A DNA stretch of 64,000 nucleotides from Aurantiacibacter poecillastricola. GTDB lineage: Bacteria; Pseudomonadota; Alphaproteobacteria; Sphingomonadales; Sphingomonadaceae. The position numbers were made by a program, and so were the translations under genes. Shown here piece by piece: positions 47,750 to 57,858 of this stretch. Each line of letters begins with the position of its first letter. The first letter of the stretch is position 1. Under the pieces are notes generated by a model. That model was not told where the DNA came from. It saw nothing but the letters and a program-made list of their open reading frames with translations, and did not search any database. The DNA is taken from positions 744,001 to 808,000 of the forward strand of contig NZ_JAVAMS010000002.1 of NCBI RefSeq assembly GCF_030730945.1, given 5' to 3'.

Positions 47750-47869
47750 CTAATGCTGCTGGGTCTCCTCGATGGGCGCCTCGTCATCCAGTTCCGGCGA
47801 ATTGCCGTCGATGGCGTGGCGTTCCGGTTTGTACCCTTCCTGCGGCTGATCTGAAATCTCGTATTCCAT
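47750..47869 (-). CDS. Possible 39-residue acidic small protein
   Basis: A 39-codon frame starting MEYEISDQPQ and ending DDEAPIEETQQH, with GGAGAGG eight bases before the ATG, a good ribosome site. The product is strongly acidic and Pro/Glu/Asp-rich, without membrane segments. It lies 80 bases downstream of lpdA on the same strand. A longer reading to 47944 is unlikely. No family recognised; may be real but support is limited. Confidence 0.4.
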   Translation of the reverse strand: MEYEISDQPQEGYKPERHAIDGNSPELDDEAPIEETQQH

Positions 47870-47949
47870 CGTATCTACCTCTCCATCGCATAACGACACA
47901 GAGGCCAGAGATTTCCGGTATTTGCGACCAGCGGTTGGTCGCATTTACC

Positions 47950-49365
47950 TCAGACGTGGATCACCTTTCCATAGGCTGCGAGCACGCTTTCATGCATCGA
48001 TTCCGAGATCGTGGGGTGGGGGAAGACGGTCTGCATCAGTTCCGCTTCGGTGGTCTCCAGTGTCTTGCTGATAACATAGCCCTGGATCATCTCGGTCACC
48101 TCGGCGCCGACCATGTGCGCGCCGAGCAGTTCTCCGGTCTTGGCATCGAACACGGTCTTGGTGAAACCCTCGGCCTCGCCCAGCGCGATGGCCTTGCCGT
48201 TGCCGATGAAGGGGAACGTGCCGACTTTCACCTCGTAGCCTGCTTCCTTCGCCTTCGCCTCGGTCATGCCGACACTGGCGATCTGCGGGTGGCAATAGGT
48301 GCAGCCGGGAATGGCATCGCGGTTGAGCGGGTGCGGGTGAAGATGCTTCTTGCCCAGCTCCTGCGCGATGGCCTCTGCCGCCGTCACGCCTTCATGGCTC
48401 GCCTTATGCGCAAGCCACGGACCGGGTGTGCAGTCCCCGATGGCCCACAGGCCCTTGGACCTGGTGCGACCGTAATCGTCGATCTGGATGAAGCCGCGAT
48501 CCATTTCCACCAGCTTGTCGAGCCCGATATTCTCGGTGTTGGGCTGAATGCCGATGGCGACGATACAATGCGTGAACTCCTGGTCCTGCGTCTTGCCGTC
48601 CTTCGCCTTGATCTTCGCGCTTACGCCCTTGTCCGTAGCCTTCAGTTCCTCGACGCCTGCACCGGTCATGATCGTCATGCCCTGCTTCGTAAGGCTCTTC
48701 TGGAGAAAAGCCGATACGTCCGCATCCTCGACCGGTACGATCCGGTCGAGCATTTCCACGACCGTCACATCCGCGCCCATGTCGTTGTAGAAACTTGCGA
48801 ACTCGATGCCGATCGCGCCTGAGCCGATCACCAGCAGCTTCTTTGGCATCTCGGGCGGAGTCATGGCGGTGCGGTAGGTCCAGATACGCTTGCCGTCCGC
48901 CTTGGCGAAAGGCAGGTCGCGCGCGCGCGCACCGGTGGCGACGATCACGTGCTTGGCGGAGAGTTTCTCCTCGCCCTTCTCGCCCTTCACCGTCATGGAT
49001 GTCGGGCCGGTCATCGTGCCCTCGCCCATGTGGACGGCGATCTTGTTCTTCTTCATCAGGTGCGTGACGCCCTGGTTCAGCTGCTTGGCGACGCCGCGGC
49101 TGCGCTTCACCACTGCCTCCAGATCGGCTTCGATCTCGCCCGCGATCTTCAGCCCGTAATCCTTTGCATGCTGCGCATAATGCATGATTTCGGCAGAGCG
49201 CAGCAGCGCCTTGGTCGGGATGCAGCCCCAGTTGAGGCAGATGCCGCCAAGCAGTTCGCGCTCCACGATGGCGGTCTTCAGCCCAAGCTGCGCGCAGCGG
49301 ATCGCCGCGACATAGCCGCCGGGGCCTGATCCCAGAACGATGACGTCGTAATTGCTGTCAGCCAC
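47950..49365 (-). CDS. lpdA: Dihydrolipoyl dehydrogenase (E3)
   Basis: Re-oxidises dihydrolipoyl groups of 2-oxoacid dehydrogenase complexes with NAD. The 471-residue flavoprotein has VLGSGPGGYVAAIRCAQLG, the redox disulfide GGICLNWGCIPTKALL, the second nucleotide site VIGSGAIGIEFASF, and HPHPTISES with the active His-Glu pair. The genes for the E2 (pdhC) and a thioesterase lie upstream; the latter overlaps lpdA by 8 bases. Confidence 0.97.
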   Translation of the reverse strand: MADSNYDVIVLGSGPGGYVAAIRCAQLGLKTAIVERELLGGICLNWGCIPTKALLRSAEIMHYAQHAKDYGLKIAGEIEADLEAVVKRSRGVAKQLNQGVTHLMKKNKIAVHMGEGTMTGPTSMTVKGEKGEEKLSAKHVIVATGARARDLPFAKADGKRIWTYRTAMTPPEMPKKLLVIGSGAIGIEFASFYNDMGADVTVVEMLDRIVPVEDADVSAFLQKSLTKQGMTIMTGAGVEELKATDKGVSAKIKAKDGKTQDQEFTHCIVAIGIQPNTENIGLDKLVEMDRGFIQIDDYGRTRSKGLWAIGDCTPGPWLAHKASHEGVTAAEAIAQELGKKHLHPHPLNRDAIPGCTYCHPQIASVGMTEAKAKEAGYEVKVGTFPFIGNGKAIALGEAEGFTKTVFDAKTGELLGAHMVGAEVTEMIQGYVISKTLETTEAELMQTVFPHPTISESMHESVLAAYGKVIHV

Positions 49366-49744
49366 TGTGCTGCTCCTGTTGTTCGACCTCTCGCGGTCGT
49401 CCGTTGTCGTCGATGGCGACGAAGGTGAAACTGGCCTTGGTCACCAGTTCCTCACCCTCCGAATGGCGTTCGCGCCGCCAGGCTTGTGTCTCGATTGTCA
49501 TGCTGGTGCGGCCTACGCGGGTGATCTCGGCATAGACGGATACCTCGTCACCGACCTTCACCGGCTTGTGAAACTCCACCCCGTCCATCGCAATGGTGAC
49601 CGCCCTGCCCTTCGCCCGGCGAGCGGCGACGAGACCTGCGCCCGAATCCATCAGGCTCATCAGCCAGCCGCCGAAGATATCGCCATAGGCGTTGGCGTCG
49701 GCGGGCATCGCGGTGACACGCATGGCAGGGTTGCGATCGGCCAT
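49358..49744 (-). CDS. Acyl-CoA thioesterase (YciA-like hotdog)
   Basis: A 128-residue hotdog-fold protein of the acyl-CoA hydrolase family. Visible: ANAYGDIFGGWLMSLMDSGAGLVAAR with the conserved Asp, AVTIAMDGVEFHKPVKVGDEVSV, and VTKASFTFVAIDDNGRP. ATG 49744 (MADRNPAMR) gives the usual start. Overlaps lpdA by 8 bases, a spacing that indicates co-translation. It probably limits acyl-CoA levels; the preferred chain length cannot be told. Confidence 0.85.
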   Translation of the reverse strand: MADRNPAMRVTAMPADANAYGDIFGGWLMSLMDSGAGLVAARRAKGRAVTIAMDGVEFHKPVKVGDEVSVYAEITRVGRTSMTIETQAWRRERHSEGEELVTKASFTFVAIDDNGRPREVEQQEQHSG

Positions 49745-49954
49745 CAGCCGGGAACCTTCAATGTGGAACACCGAACATGGCGTATTGGAGAACTTCCGCC
49801 AACCGCTCCTGCATCCGTAAACTGCGTGGAATCAGCCCGCAAAACTGTGACCGTCCGGTTCGACGGGCACTTGCGGCGCACAAAGCGTTCAATAACGATC
49901 TGTGATTGGGACATCGGCTTATCGTCACTGCCTATGAGGAAGGTAGGAAAGCGC

Positions 49955-51283
49955 TCAAGCCACCAGACCCAGCGGTGCCTCGCAGAGTTCCTTGAACACC
50001 TTCATCAGCTGCGCGCCGTCCGCACCGTCGATGGCGCGGTGGTCGAAGCTACCCGTCGCGCTCATCACGGTGGCGATCTGGAGGGCATCGTCGACCACAT
50101 GGGGACGCTTCTCACCCGCGCCGATGGCCATGATCATGCCTTGCGGCGGGTTGATCACCGCCTCGAACTGCTTGATGCCGAACATGCCCATGTTGGAGAG
50201 GCTGGCGGTGCCGCCCTGGTATTCCTCAGGCGCCAGCTTGCCGTCCTTCGCGCGGGCGGCGAGATCCTTCATCTCGGTGCTGATCCTGCTCATCGCCTTG
50301 GTGCCCGCATCCTTCACGATGGGGGTGATGAGGCCGTGGGGGATCGACACCGCGACGGAGATATCGGCGCGGTTGAACTTCAGCATGGTGTCGCCGGCGA
50401 ACTGCACGTTGCACTCGGGCACCATCTCCAGCGACTTCGCCAGCGCCTTGATCAGCATGTCGTTGACCGAGAGCTTGATCTCCTGCGGCTCCAGCGCGGC
50501 ATTCAGTTCGCTGCGCAGCTTCAGGAGCGCGTCGAGGCGGATATCCACGGTGAGGTAGATATGCGGCACCTGCTGCTTCGATTCGGTAAGGCGGCGCGCG
50601 ATGGTCTTGCGCATGCCGGACAGCTTCTCGACCTCGTGCGGGATGCCGAAATCCTGTGCAGCGGCGGGCTTCTGCTCCACTGCCGGGGCCATTTCCTTCT
50701 CGGCTGCGGTCGAAGCGGGTGCGGCGGCGGCAGGCTGCGCGCCTTCCACGTCGGCCTTCACGATCCGTCCGTTGGGGCCGGAGCCCTTCACGTTCGCCAG
50801 GTCCACACCCTTCTGCTCGGCAATCCGGCGCGCGAGCGGCGAGGCAATGATCCGCTCGCCATCCTTCACCGGTGCGGGACCGGCCTCGATATCCTCGCTG
50901 ACAGCCGTGGGCGACGGCGACGCTTTCGGAGCCGGGCTGGGAGAGGGAGCGGGCGCTGCCTCCTCGGCCTTCTCTTCCTTGGCGGCAGGCGCGGGCGCGG
51001 CATCACCGCCACCCTGCGGCTCCACCTCGGAGACGTCCTCGCCCTCCTCGGCAAGCGTGGCGATTACCGTGCCAACTGCGACATTTTCGGTGCCTTCATC
51101 GACCTGGATATGGGCGATCGTGCCTTCGTCTACCGCCTCGAACTCCATCGTCGCCTTGTCGGTCTCGATCTCGGCCATGATGTCTCCGGAGGAAACCTTG
51201 TCACCCACTTTCACCAGCCATTTGGCGAGGGTGCCTTCCTCCATGGTCGGCGAAAGGGCGGGCATCTTGATGGCAATCGGCAT
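49955..51283 (-). CDS. pdhC: Pyruvate dehydrogenase E2 (dihydrolipoamide acetyltransferase)
   Basis: The acetyltransferase core of the pyruvate dehydrogenase complex, 442 residues. It has one lipoyl domain ([19 protein letters not shown], lipoylated Lys in ETDKA), an Ala/Pro-rich linker, an E3/E1-binding domain ([20 protein letters not shown], then [12 protein letters not shown]) and a catalytic domain with [16 protein letters not shown]. The lipA product in this window would modify it. lpdA lies downstream after a 210-base gap and the thioesterase gene. Confidence 0.96.
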   Translation of the reverse strand: MPIAIKMPALSPTMEEGTLAKWLVKVGDKVSSGDIMAEIETDKATMEFEAVDEGTIAHIQVDEGTENVAVGTVIATLAEEGEDVSEVEPQGGGDAAPAPAAKEEKAEEAAPAPSPSPAPKASPSPTAVSEDIEAGPAPVKDGERIIASPLARRIAEQKGVDLANVKGSGPNGRIVKADVEGAQPAAAAPASTAAEKEMAPAVEQKPAAAQDFGIPHEVEKLSGMRKTIARRLTESKQQVPHIYLTVDIRLDALLKLRSELNAALEPQEIKLSVNDMLIKALAKSLEMVPECNVQFAGDTMLKFNRADISVAVSIPHGLITPIVKDAGTKAMSRISTEMKDLAARAKDGKLAPEEYQGGTASLSNMGMFGIKQFEAVINPPQGMIMAIGAGEKRPHVVDDALQIATVMSATGSFDHRAIDGADGAQLMKVFKELCEAPLGLVA

Positions 51284-51435
51284 AGAGGCTCTGGGCTCCC
51301 TGAAAGCTTATCGGCAAGCGCGTCGTCGCATGACCGCTCGTGCCTGCGCTCTCTGGCCAATTTGGCCGCGCGGGGCAAGGCATCTTGCGGTTTTCCAAGT
51401 TTGCGGTGATACCCCGCGGCGGGGAGAACAGGAAT

Positions 51436-51888
51436 ATGCGAGTTTACCTCGCCATCATCGACGAGACCGAGGAAGCGCGAGCTGCCCTGCGTTTTGCAGC
51501 ACGCCGCGCAGCCAAGACCGGGGGCATGGTCCACCTGCTGGCACTGGTCCCGCGGCAGAGCTTCAACGCCTTTGGCGGCGTGCAGGCGACGATGGAGGAA
51601 GAAGCGCGGGACCGGGCGGAAGTCCTAGCCAACTCGGCGGCGGGCGAACTCATGTACGAATCCGGCAAGATGCCGCAGATCGCCGTGCGCGTTGGCGATG
51701 CGAAAACCGTGGTGGCCGAATACCTCGCCGAGCATGAGGAGGTTGCCGCACTGGTGCTGGGTGCAGCGGCAGAGGGCGCGCCGGGGCCTCTGGTAACGCA
51801 CTTCTCCACCCATGTCGGCACGCTGCATTGCCCGGTTTTCATCGTGCCGGGCCATCTCAGCGCAGAGCAGATCGACGCATTGAGCTAA
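51436..51888 (+). CDS. Universal stress protein family
   Basis: A 150-residue alpha/beta protein with USP layout: RVYLAIIDETEEARAALRFAARRA at the N-terminus, ATMEEEARDRAEVLANSA, and VAALVLGAAAEGAPGPLVTHFSTHV with CPVFIVPG at the end. The last part partly matches the USP ATP-binding G-x2-G-x9-G-S/T signature. ATG 51436 (MRVYLAI) has an AGGAAT stretch upstream. Divergent from pdhC, convergent with the peroxiredoxin gene. Confidence 0.8.
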   Translation: MRVYLAIIDETEEARAALRFAARRAAKTGGMVHLLALVPRQSFNAFGGVQATMEEEARDRAEVLANSAAGELMYESGKMPQIAVRVGDAKTVVAEYLAEHEEVAALVLGAAAEGAPGPLVTHFSTHVGTLHCPVFIVPGHLSAEQIDALS

Positions 51889-51891
51889 GGC

Positions 51892-52407
51892 TCAGGTCTT
51901 GGTCCCGCGCGGCGGGTAATCCTTCTCGACCGCGATATCGATGCCCTTCAGCAGCTCGTCCAGCGAGGGGCGCGTGAATGGCATGCTCTGCGTGATCGCA
52001 AGATAGACCGAGCGATCCGGCTTCAGCAGGAACAGGCCGGGCTCGCTGAAGGTGTCGGGTTCCTCGCTACCCTCGCGCTTTTCGGAGATGTAGAGGCCCC
52101 ACTCACGCGCGGTTTCTTCGCTCATCGAATGGGCAAGCGGGAGGTCATGGGTCTCCCATTCGCTATCCACCACCATCGCCCTTTCCTCGTCATCCATGGA
52201 GATGGCGAAGACGTTGACGCCGCGCTTCGTGAAATCGGACAACCGGCCGCCGAGTTCCTCGAGGTATCGCTTGCAGATCGGGCAGTGCTTGCCGCGATAG
52301 AACACCAGCATCGTGAAGTTTTCAGGCGACTGGTCGGCCAGCGCGAAGCGGGCATCGATGGTCAGCGGCAGGTCGAGATCGGGGGCGGTTGTTCCGGGCT
52401 TGAGCAT
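51892..52407 (-). CDS. Peroxiredoxin-like (AhpC/TSA) thioredoxin-fold protein
   Basis: A 171-residue thioredoxin-fold protein. It has LVFYRGKHCPICKRYLEEL, where a CxxC replaces the single peroxidatic Cys surroundings of typical Prx, so it may act as a reductase or an atypical peroxidase. The DLDLPLTID start and FAISMDDEERAM region fit the AhpC/TSA family. Its 3' end is 3 bases from the convergent stress-protein gene. It follows rnr in the same direction. Confidence 0.82.
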   Translation of the reverse strand: MLKPGTTAPDLDLPLTIDARFALADQSPENFTMLVFYRGKHCPICKRYLEELGGRLSDFTKRGVNVFAISMDDEERAMVVDSEWETHDLPLAHSMSEETAREWGLYISEKREGSEEPDTFSEPGLFLLKPDRSVYLAITQSMPFTRPSLDELLKGIDIAVEKDYPPRGTKT

Positions 52408-52453
52408 GGTTTCTCCTTTGCCCGGTCAACGGCGCGCACCCACTCCCGTTCCG

Positions 52454-54781
52454 CTACTTCTTGCCCCGGCCCTTCCCGCGCCCCTGGTGCCGGATATTAC
52501 CGGGCCGGCCGCGCTTGCCGACCTCGTGCTTGCCCTGCTTGTCCTTGCGCGGGCCCTTCTTGCCGGGCCCACCCTTCCGAGGCTTGCGCTCTGGACGGCG
52601 ACCGCGCGGCTCCACCTTCTGCCCGCCGCCACCATCGGGCAGCTCGAACTTGAGCGCGCCTGTAAGCGGGTTTGCTTCTCCAAGCCTCAGGTCGAGCATG
52701 TCACCCACCTTGAATGTGGTGCCCGTATCCTCGCCCTTCAGCTGGTGCGCGGCTTCGTCGTAATGGAAATACTCGCGACCAAGCGTGCTGATGGGCACCA
52801 GCCCGTCTCCGCCCATGCCGACAATGGTGGCGAAGAAGCCGAATTTCTGCACGCCGGTGATGCGCGTCTCGAAGACTTCGCCAACACGGCCCGAGAGCCA
52901 GGCTGCGACATAGCGGTCGATCGTGTCGCGCTCTGCCTCCATCGCGCGGCGTTCGGTGACGCTGATCGCTTCGGTGATCTTGCCCATATCCGCCCGGTCG
53001 CGTTCGGAAAGGCCGGAATGGGCGGGAATGGTGTTGCCGCCGGGCTTGGGCTGCTCCAGCTTGAAACTGTCGACCAGCGCGCGGTGCACCAGCAGGTCCG
53101 CATACCGGCGAATGGGCGAGGTGAAATGCGCGTAGCTGCCGAGCGCGAGGCCGAAATGCCCGGCATTCTGCGGACCGTAATAAGCCTGCGTCTGGCTGCG
53201 CAGCACCGCCTCCATCACCAGTGCCTTCTCCGCCGGATCGTCGCCCACGTCCTTGATCATGCGGTTGAACAGGCCCGGCGTGATGACCTGCCCCAGCGCG
53301 AGGTTCTTGCCGATGCTCTCGAAATACTCCTTCAGCGCTACCAGCTTCTCCCGCGTGGGCGGCTCGTGAATACGGTAGACGACGGGGCTGGCCTTGCTCT
53401 CCAGCGCCTTGGCCGCAGCGACATTGGCGGCGATCATGAAGTCCTCGACAACGCGGTGCGCATCGAGCCGCTCGCGCACCTTGATGCCCACGACCTTGCC
53501 ATTCTCGTCCAGCTCGACGCGGCGTTCGGGAAGGTCGAGATCCAGCGGATCGCGATCGGTGCGGGCGGAAGAAAGCGCTTTCCAGCACGCCCACAGCGCA
53601 TTGATCGGGCCACTGGCGTTGCCCTCGTCGATCTGCACCTGCGCATCCTCATAGGCGATCACCTTGTCGATGCGCACGATGGCGCGGGTAAAGCGCCAGT
53701 CGGTCACGCGCCCATCGGCGTCGATCCTGAGGTGGCAAGCCATCGCCGCGCGGTCCTCGCCTTCGCGTAGCGAGCACACATCGGCGGAGAGAACTTCGGG
53801 CAGCATCGGCACAACGCGGTCGGGGAAATAGACCGAGTTGCCGCGCCGCCGCGCTTCCTTGTCGAGATTGCTGCCGGGCCGCACGTAGAACGACACGTCG
53901 GCAATGGCGACAAGCGCGCGGAAGCCGCCCTCCCCGTCGCTTTCGGCCCAGATCGCATCGTCGTGATCGCGCGCATCGGCAGGGTCGATCGCGATGATGG
54001 GGAGGTCGCGCAAATCCTCTCGCGTATCCTCATTAAGAGGCAGTTTCGCAGCCTTCTCCGCCTCGTCCAGCGCTTCCTGCGGGAAGCGGTTTGGGATGCC
54101 GAACTTGTGAATCGCGATGAGGCTGTAGCTCTTCGGTGCCAGCGGATCGCCCAGCACCTCGGTGACTTTCACCGAACTGTTGCGCCCTCGCCCGACAGGT
54201 TCCGCAACCACCAGCTGGCCTTTCTCGGCCTGACCGAGATCGGAGACTTTGGAGGAATTGCGAATGCGCTTGTCCACCGGCGCGAGCCACGCTTGCCCAC
54301 CGCCATCGATCTCGATCACGCCGAGCATCTGGTCCTCGGCGACGGCCAGCTTCTTCATCGGATGGGCGAGAAAGCCGCTGCCCTTCTCTTCCGTGCGAGC
54401 GAGGATGCGGTCGCCGGTGCGAAGGGCCTGCTGCTTCTTCTTCTCGATCACCCTGAGGCGCGGCGGAGCGCCGCCATCGTCCGGGTTCCACGTTTCGGGC
54501 ACGGCGATGGGCTCGCCATCGTCGATCTCGACCACGCGCAGCACGGTAACGCGGGGGACGCCGCCCATGCGGTGAAAAGCGCTCTTGGCGTTATCGATGA
54601 GGCCTTCCTCGGCCATGTCCTTCAAGAGCGCCTTGAGGGCGATCTTTTCCTGCCCCTTGAGACGGAAATGCTTGGCGATCTCGCGCTTGCCGACACGGCT
54701 GTCGGAGTTGCGGATGAATTCCATGACCTGGTCCTTGCTGGGCAGGCCTTCAAATTTCTTCGTGTTTTTCGGTTTGTTCAT
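52454..54781 (-). CDS. rnr: Ribonuclease R
   Basis: A processive 3'-5' exoribonuclease, 775 residues from ATG 54781. It shows an N-terminal helix-turn-helix (SRVGKREIAKHFRLKGQEK), cold-shock-type OB domains, and the RNB catalytic domain with acidic motif IDPADARDHDDAIWAE. An S1 domain (GRVGEVFETRITGVQKFGFF) and a basic Gly/Lys/Arg-rich tail of about 60 residues follow. The tail resembles that needed for structured RNA binding in other RNase R proteins. Confidence 0.95.
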   Translation of the reverse strand: MNKPKNTKKFEGLPSKDQVMEFIRNSDSRVGKREIAKHFRLKGQEKIALKALLKDMAEEGLIDNAKSAFHRMGGVPRVTVLRVVEIDDGEPIAVPETWNPDDGGAPPRLRVIEKKKQQALRTGDRILARTEEKGSGFLAHPMKKLAVAEDQMLGVIEIDGGGQAWLAPVDKRIRNSSKVSDLGQAEKGQLVVAEPVGRGRNSSVKVTEVLGDPLAPKSYSLIAIHKFGIPNRFPQEALDEAEKAAKLPLNEDTREDLRDLPIIAIDPADARDHDDAIWAESDGEGGFRALVAIADVSFYVRPGSNLDKEARRRGNSVYFPDRVVPMLPEVLSADVCSLREGEDRAAMACHLRIDADGRVTDWRFTRAIVRIDKVIAYEDAQVQIDEGNASGPINALWACWKALSSARTDRDPLDLDLPERRVELDENGKVVGIKVRERLDAHRVVEDFMIAANVAAAKALESKASPVVYRIHEPPTREKLVALKEYFESIGKNLALGQVITPGLFNRMIKDVGDDPAEKALVMEAVLRSQTQAYYGPQNAGHFGLALGSYAHFTSPIRRYADLLVHRALVDSFKLEQPKPGGNTIPAHSGLSERDRADMGKITEAISVTERRAMEAERDTIDRYVAAWLSGRVGEVFETRITGVQKFGFFATIVGMGGDGLVPISTLGREYFHYDEAAHQLKGEDTGTTFKVGDMLDLRLGEANPLTGALKFELPDGGGGQKVEPRGRRPERKPRKGGPGKKGPRKDKQGKHEVGKRGRPGNIRHQGRGKGRGKK

Positions 54782-54802
54782 ATGCCCCCGCATATGGGGG
54801 CG

Positions 54803-56158
54803 CTACTCCGCGCTGTCGACGGGTAGCGGATAGAATTGTCCGCCCGGAACTGCGCTGGATACCGGGCTTTCCGCACCATCTGCCGCCACCGAACTGACGC
54901 CGAAGATCCAGTCGTCGCCGCGATCGGGGGCGAGCACGATGGAATTGAGGTCCGCTCCGGGATCGGCGCGCAGCGTGTCGCGGAGAGTCCAGTCGCGCTC
55001 GTCGGTTCGCCGGCGCCAGATGTTGTAGCGCACCGCTCCCTCAACCGGCTCCCATTCGAGGAGCACGTCGGGACGCACGATGCCGTCGCTCTGCACCACT
55101 GGCGGCATCGGCGTGCGGGCGAGCAGGTCGGCAGCGCGCACGTTCAGCCGGGTAACGTCGGCGAGGTAGTTGAAGTCTATCTCGTCCACCGTATCACCAT
55201 AGGTCACGCCGTCTTCCGTGCGCAGGTCCTGATGCTGGTGCTCGTAATCCTCGATGGCGACCGAAAGGCGCACAGCCGGAAACCCTCGGTCGAGGAACGG
55301 CAGGTGGTCACCGCCACGCCCCATGCGATCGGAGCGCCATGTCTGGCGAACGTCGAGGCCGGTCGGCTCCCCCTCTGCCAACTGGTCGAGGAAGCGCGAG
55401 AGATTGCGCGAAGGGCTGTCATTCGACCCGCCGAGCGAGCGCATCCGCCCGCGCGTATCCTCGTCCGCATCGGCGCGCACGCCTTCGGAGAAGACCCGCA
55501 CATGCTCGGCATCGCAAACGCCGTCGGAACCGCAGGAGCCGCCCACCACGTCGTTGTTGAGCACGGCCTTCACCGTCCAGCCCTGCTCCATCGCATAGTC
55601 CGCCAGCAGGTTGGCGCCGTAGAGACCCTGTTCCTCACCCATCAGCAAGGCATAGACGATGGTGGTGGGGTAGTCGTTCTGGCTGAGCGTACGCGCCGCT
55701 TCCAGCACGAGAGCGCTGCCGCTGGCATTGTCGTTCGCGCCAGGCGCATCGGCTTCGGCATTCATCACATCGGAAACCCGGCTGTCGATATGGCCCTGGA
55801 TGATGACGACCTCGTTCGGCCGCTCGCTGCCGCGCTGGATGGCGATGGCATTGCGGATGAGCACCGGCTCGGGGATGCGCCGTCCGCTCATCTCACGCTC
55901 GACGAAGCTGACATCGAGGCAGCCTCCGCATGCAGCGCTCGCCTCCTCGAACTCCGTCCGGCCCCAGTCCAATGCCGCGCCGATACCACGTTCGGGATCG
56001 TCGAGGCTGGAAAGCGTATGCCGCGTGCCGAACGAGACCATGGTCTCGACATCATTGCGGAGGCGGTCCGCGGAAACGGGCTCGGCCGGATCCGCGGCAC
56101 GATCATGAGCAAGGGCGGGAGCGGCCAGCAAGGCAGCCGAGAGGATCAGGTAACGCAT
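54803..56158 (-). CDS. Secreted M28-family aminopeptidase with C-terminal Fn3-like domain
   Basis: A 451-residue exported zinc peptidase. A signal peptide (RYLILSAALLAAPALA) precedes the catalytic domain with metal-site motifs IIQGHIDSRVSD (His, Asp), GANDNASGSALVLEA (Asp), LLMGEEQGLYGA (Glu-Glu), NNDVVGG and EHQHQDLR. The last about 100 residues form a beta-rich domain (VLLEWEPVEGAVRYNIWRR) like fibronectin type III. Likely cleaves N-terminal residues of peptides in the periplasm or outside. Downstream of proS, upstream of rnr. Confidence 0.88.
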   Translation of the reverse strand: MRYLILSAALLAAPALAHDRAADPAEPVSADRLRNDVETMVSFGTRHTLSSLDDPERGIGAALDWGRTEFEEASAACGGCLDVSFVEREMSGRRIPEPVLIRNAIAIQRGSERPNEVVIIQGHIDSRVSDVMNAEADAPGANDNASGSALVLEAARTLSQNDYPTTIVYALLMGEEQGLYGANLLADYAMEQGWTVKAVLNNDVVGGSCGSDGVCDAEHVRVFSEGVRADADEDTRGRMRSLGGSNDSPSRNLSRFLDQLAEGEPTGLDVRQTWRSDRMGRGGDHLPFLDRGFPAVRLSVAIEDYEHQHQDLRTEDGVTYGDTVDEIDFNYLADVTRLNVRAADLLARTPMPPVVQSDGIVRPDVLLEWEPVEGAVRYNIWRRRTDERDWTLRDTLRADPGADLNSIVLAPDRGDDWIFGVSSVAADGAESPVSSAVPGGQFYPLPVDSAE

Positions 56159-56207
56159 GCAACCTTGCCTCGCCTATACCGCGACAAATGGCAAGGGTGT
56201 CAGGTGG

Positions 56208-57752
56208 CTAGTATGCGCGCGCGACGTAAACCCGCTCCACGGCCCGCTCTCCTGTGAAGATGCAAGTGCCATCGGCAGGCGGGGCGTTCATCGGTATGTT
56301 GCGCAAGGTCAGGCGGAGCTCCTTCAGCTGCTCGACCACCTTTTCGAGAGCTTCCCCAGTCGGCTTTGCCCATTGCACCTCAACCCAGCCCGGATATTTC
56401 GCATCGCGCCGGAAGTGCCTGGCGAGTGCGTCCATGTCCTCGATATCGCGCACGATATTCGCCTCGCGGCGCTCGCGCGCCTCCACCAGCAGGCCGTTCT
56501 GCATGTCGGCGAGAATGCCGGGGACAGTCTGCGCGCACAGGTCGCGATCAGGGTTCTGAAAGGCGGGCTTGCCGGATTCCTCGTTCCACAGGGCATCGCG
56601 GCGCAGCAGGCTGACAACGCCATTCTCCATATCGCGCGGGCCGACCTCGACGATGAGCGGTGCGCCCTTGCGCACCCAGTCCCAACGCTTGGCCGCAGCC
56701 TTGCCGGGCCGCTTGTCGAGGAGCACGCGCACCGGTTCTCCCAACGCCGCCTGCCCGGCGATGGATGCGCGCAGCGCTTCGCAATAGTCGAGCAGTGCCC
56801 CTTCCTCCGGCTTGTCGCGCAACATGGGCAGGATCACCACCTGGAACGGCGCGAGCGCGGGCGGCACGCGCAACCCGTCATCATCGCCATGGGTCATGAT
56901 GAGGCCGCCCACCATGCGCGTGGAGACGCCCCAGCTGACCGTATGGCAAAGCTGCTCCCGACCTTCGCTGTTCTGGAAGCGAATATTCGCCGCATGCGCG
57001 AAATTGGTGCCGAGATAGTGGCTGGTGCCCGCCTGCAGCGCCTTGCCGTCCTGCATCATGGCCTCGATAGACCACGTCTCGACCGCGCCCGGGAAGCGCT
57101 CGTTCTCCGGCTTCTCGCCAGCGATGACCGGCAGGGCGACATCTTCCTCGGCAAAGGCGCGGTACATTTCCAAGGCCATCATCGTCTCGGCCTTCGCTTC
57201 CTCGGCAGTTGCGTGGGCGGAGTGGCCCTCCTGCCAGAGGAATTCGCTGGTACGCAGGAACATGCGGGTGCGCATTTCCCAGCGCACCACATTCGCCCAC
57301 TGGTTCAGGCGTAGCGGCAGGTCGCGCCAGCTCTGTACCCAGCGGCTCATCGCGTCACCGATGATCGTCTCGGACGTGGGACGCACCACCAGCGGCTCTT
57401 CCAGCTTCGCTTCGGGATCGGGGATCAGTCCGCCCTCGCCATCGGCAATCAGGCGGTGATGGGTGACGACCGCCATTTCCTTGGCGAAGCCTTCGACATG
57501 CTCGGCTTCGCGCTCGAAGTTCTTCAGGGGAATGAACAGCGGGAAGTAGGCGTTCTGTACGCCTGCGGCCTTAATCCGGTCATCCAGCAGGCGCTGCATG
57601 CGCTCCCAGATGCCGTAGCCCCATGGCTTGATGACCATGCAGCCGCGCACGCCTGATTCCTCGGCCATGTCGGCGGCTGCAATAACCTCCTGGTACCAGG
57701 CGGCGAAATCGTCGTCGCGGCGGGTGTTCAGGGCGTGGCGAATGGCGGACAT
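56208..57752 (-). CDS. proS: Prolyl-tRNA synthetase (eukaryote-like type)
   Basis: A class II synthetase charging tRNA-Pro, 514 residues from ATG 57752. It lacks the INS editing insertion of bacterial-type ProS and has PLVVRPTSETIIGDAMSRW as motif 2 neighbour, TSEFLWQEGHSAHATAEEA, and THGDDDGLRVPP with the ATP-binding residues. The C-terminal anticodon-binding domain (VRVLLDKRPGKAAAKRWDW) follows. Eukaryote-like ProS is usual in several alphaproteobacteria. A longer in-frame reading to 57848 is not supported. Confidence 0.94.
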   Translation of the reverse strand: MSAIRHALNTRRDDDFAAWYQEVIAAADMAEESGVRGCMVIKPWGYGIWERMQRLLDDRIKAAGVQNAYFPLFIPLKNFEREAEHVEGFAKEMAVVTHHRLIADGEGGLIPDPEAKLEEPLVVRPTSETIIGDAMSRWVQSWRDLPLRLNQWANVVRWEMRTRMFLRTSEFLWQEGHSAHATAEEAKAETMMALEMYRAFAEEDVALPVIAGEKPENERFPGAVETWSIEAMMQDGKALQAGTSHYLGTNFAHAANIRFQNSEGREQLCHTVSWGVSTRMVGGLIMTHGDDDGLRVPPALAPFQVVILPMLRDKPEEGALLDYCEALRASIAGQAALGEPVRVLLDKRPGKAAAKRWDWVRKGAPLIVEVGPRDMENGVVSLLRRDALWNEESGKPAFQNPDRDLCAQTVPGILADMQNGLLVEARERREANIVRDIEDMDALARHFRRDAKYPGWVEVQWAKPTGEALEKVVEQLKELRLTLRNIPMNAPPADGTCIFTGERAVERVYVARAY

Positions 57753-57858
57753 GGCGAATCCTGCTAGGCAAAGGGGGATGAATTCGCCCCCATGAAGCCG
57801 CGCGTTGCCGCTGTCGAGTGTCGCGATACGCAGCTTGCCCGAAAGCATGGGCGAGGAG

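Noticed and set aside
49352..51409. A 685-codon plus-strand frame opposite the thioesterase and pdhC
   Set aside because: Both strands cannot plausibly code here; the minus-strand proteins have full family motifs, while this frame is His/Arg/Gly-rich with no domain.
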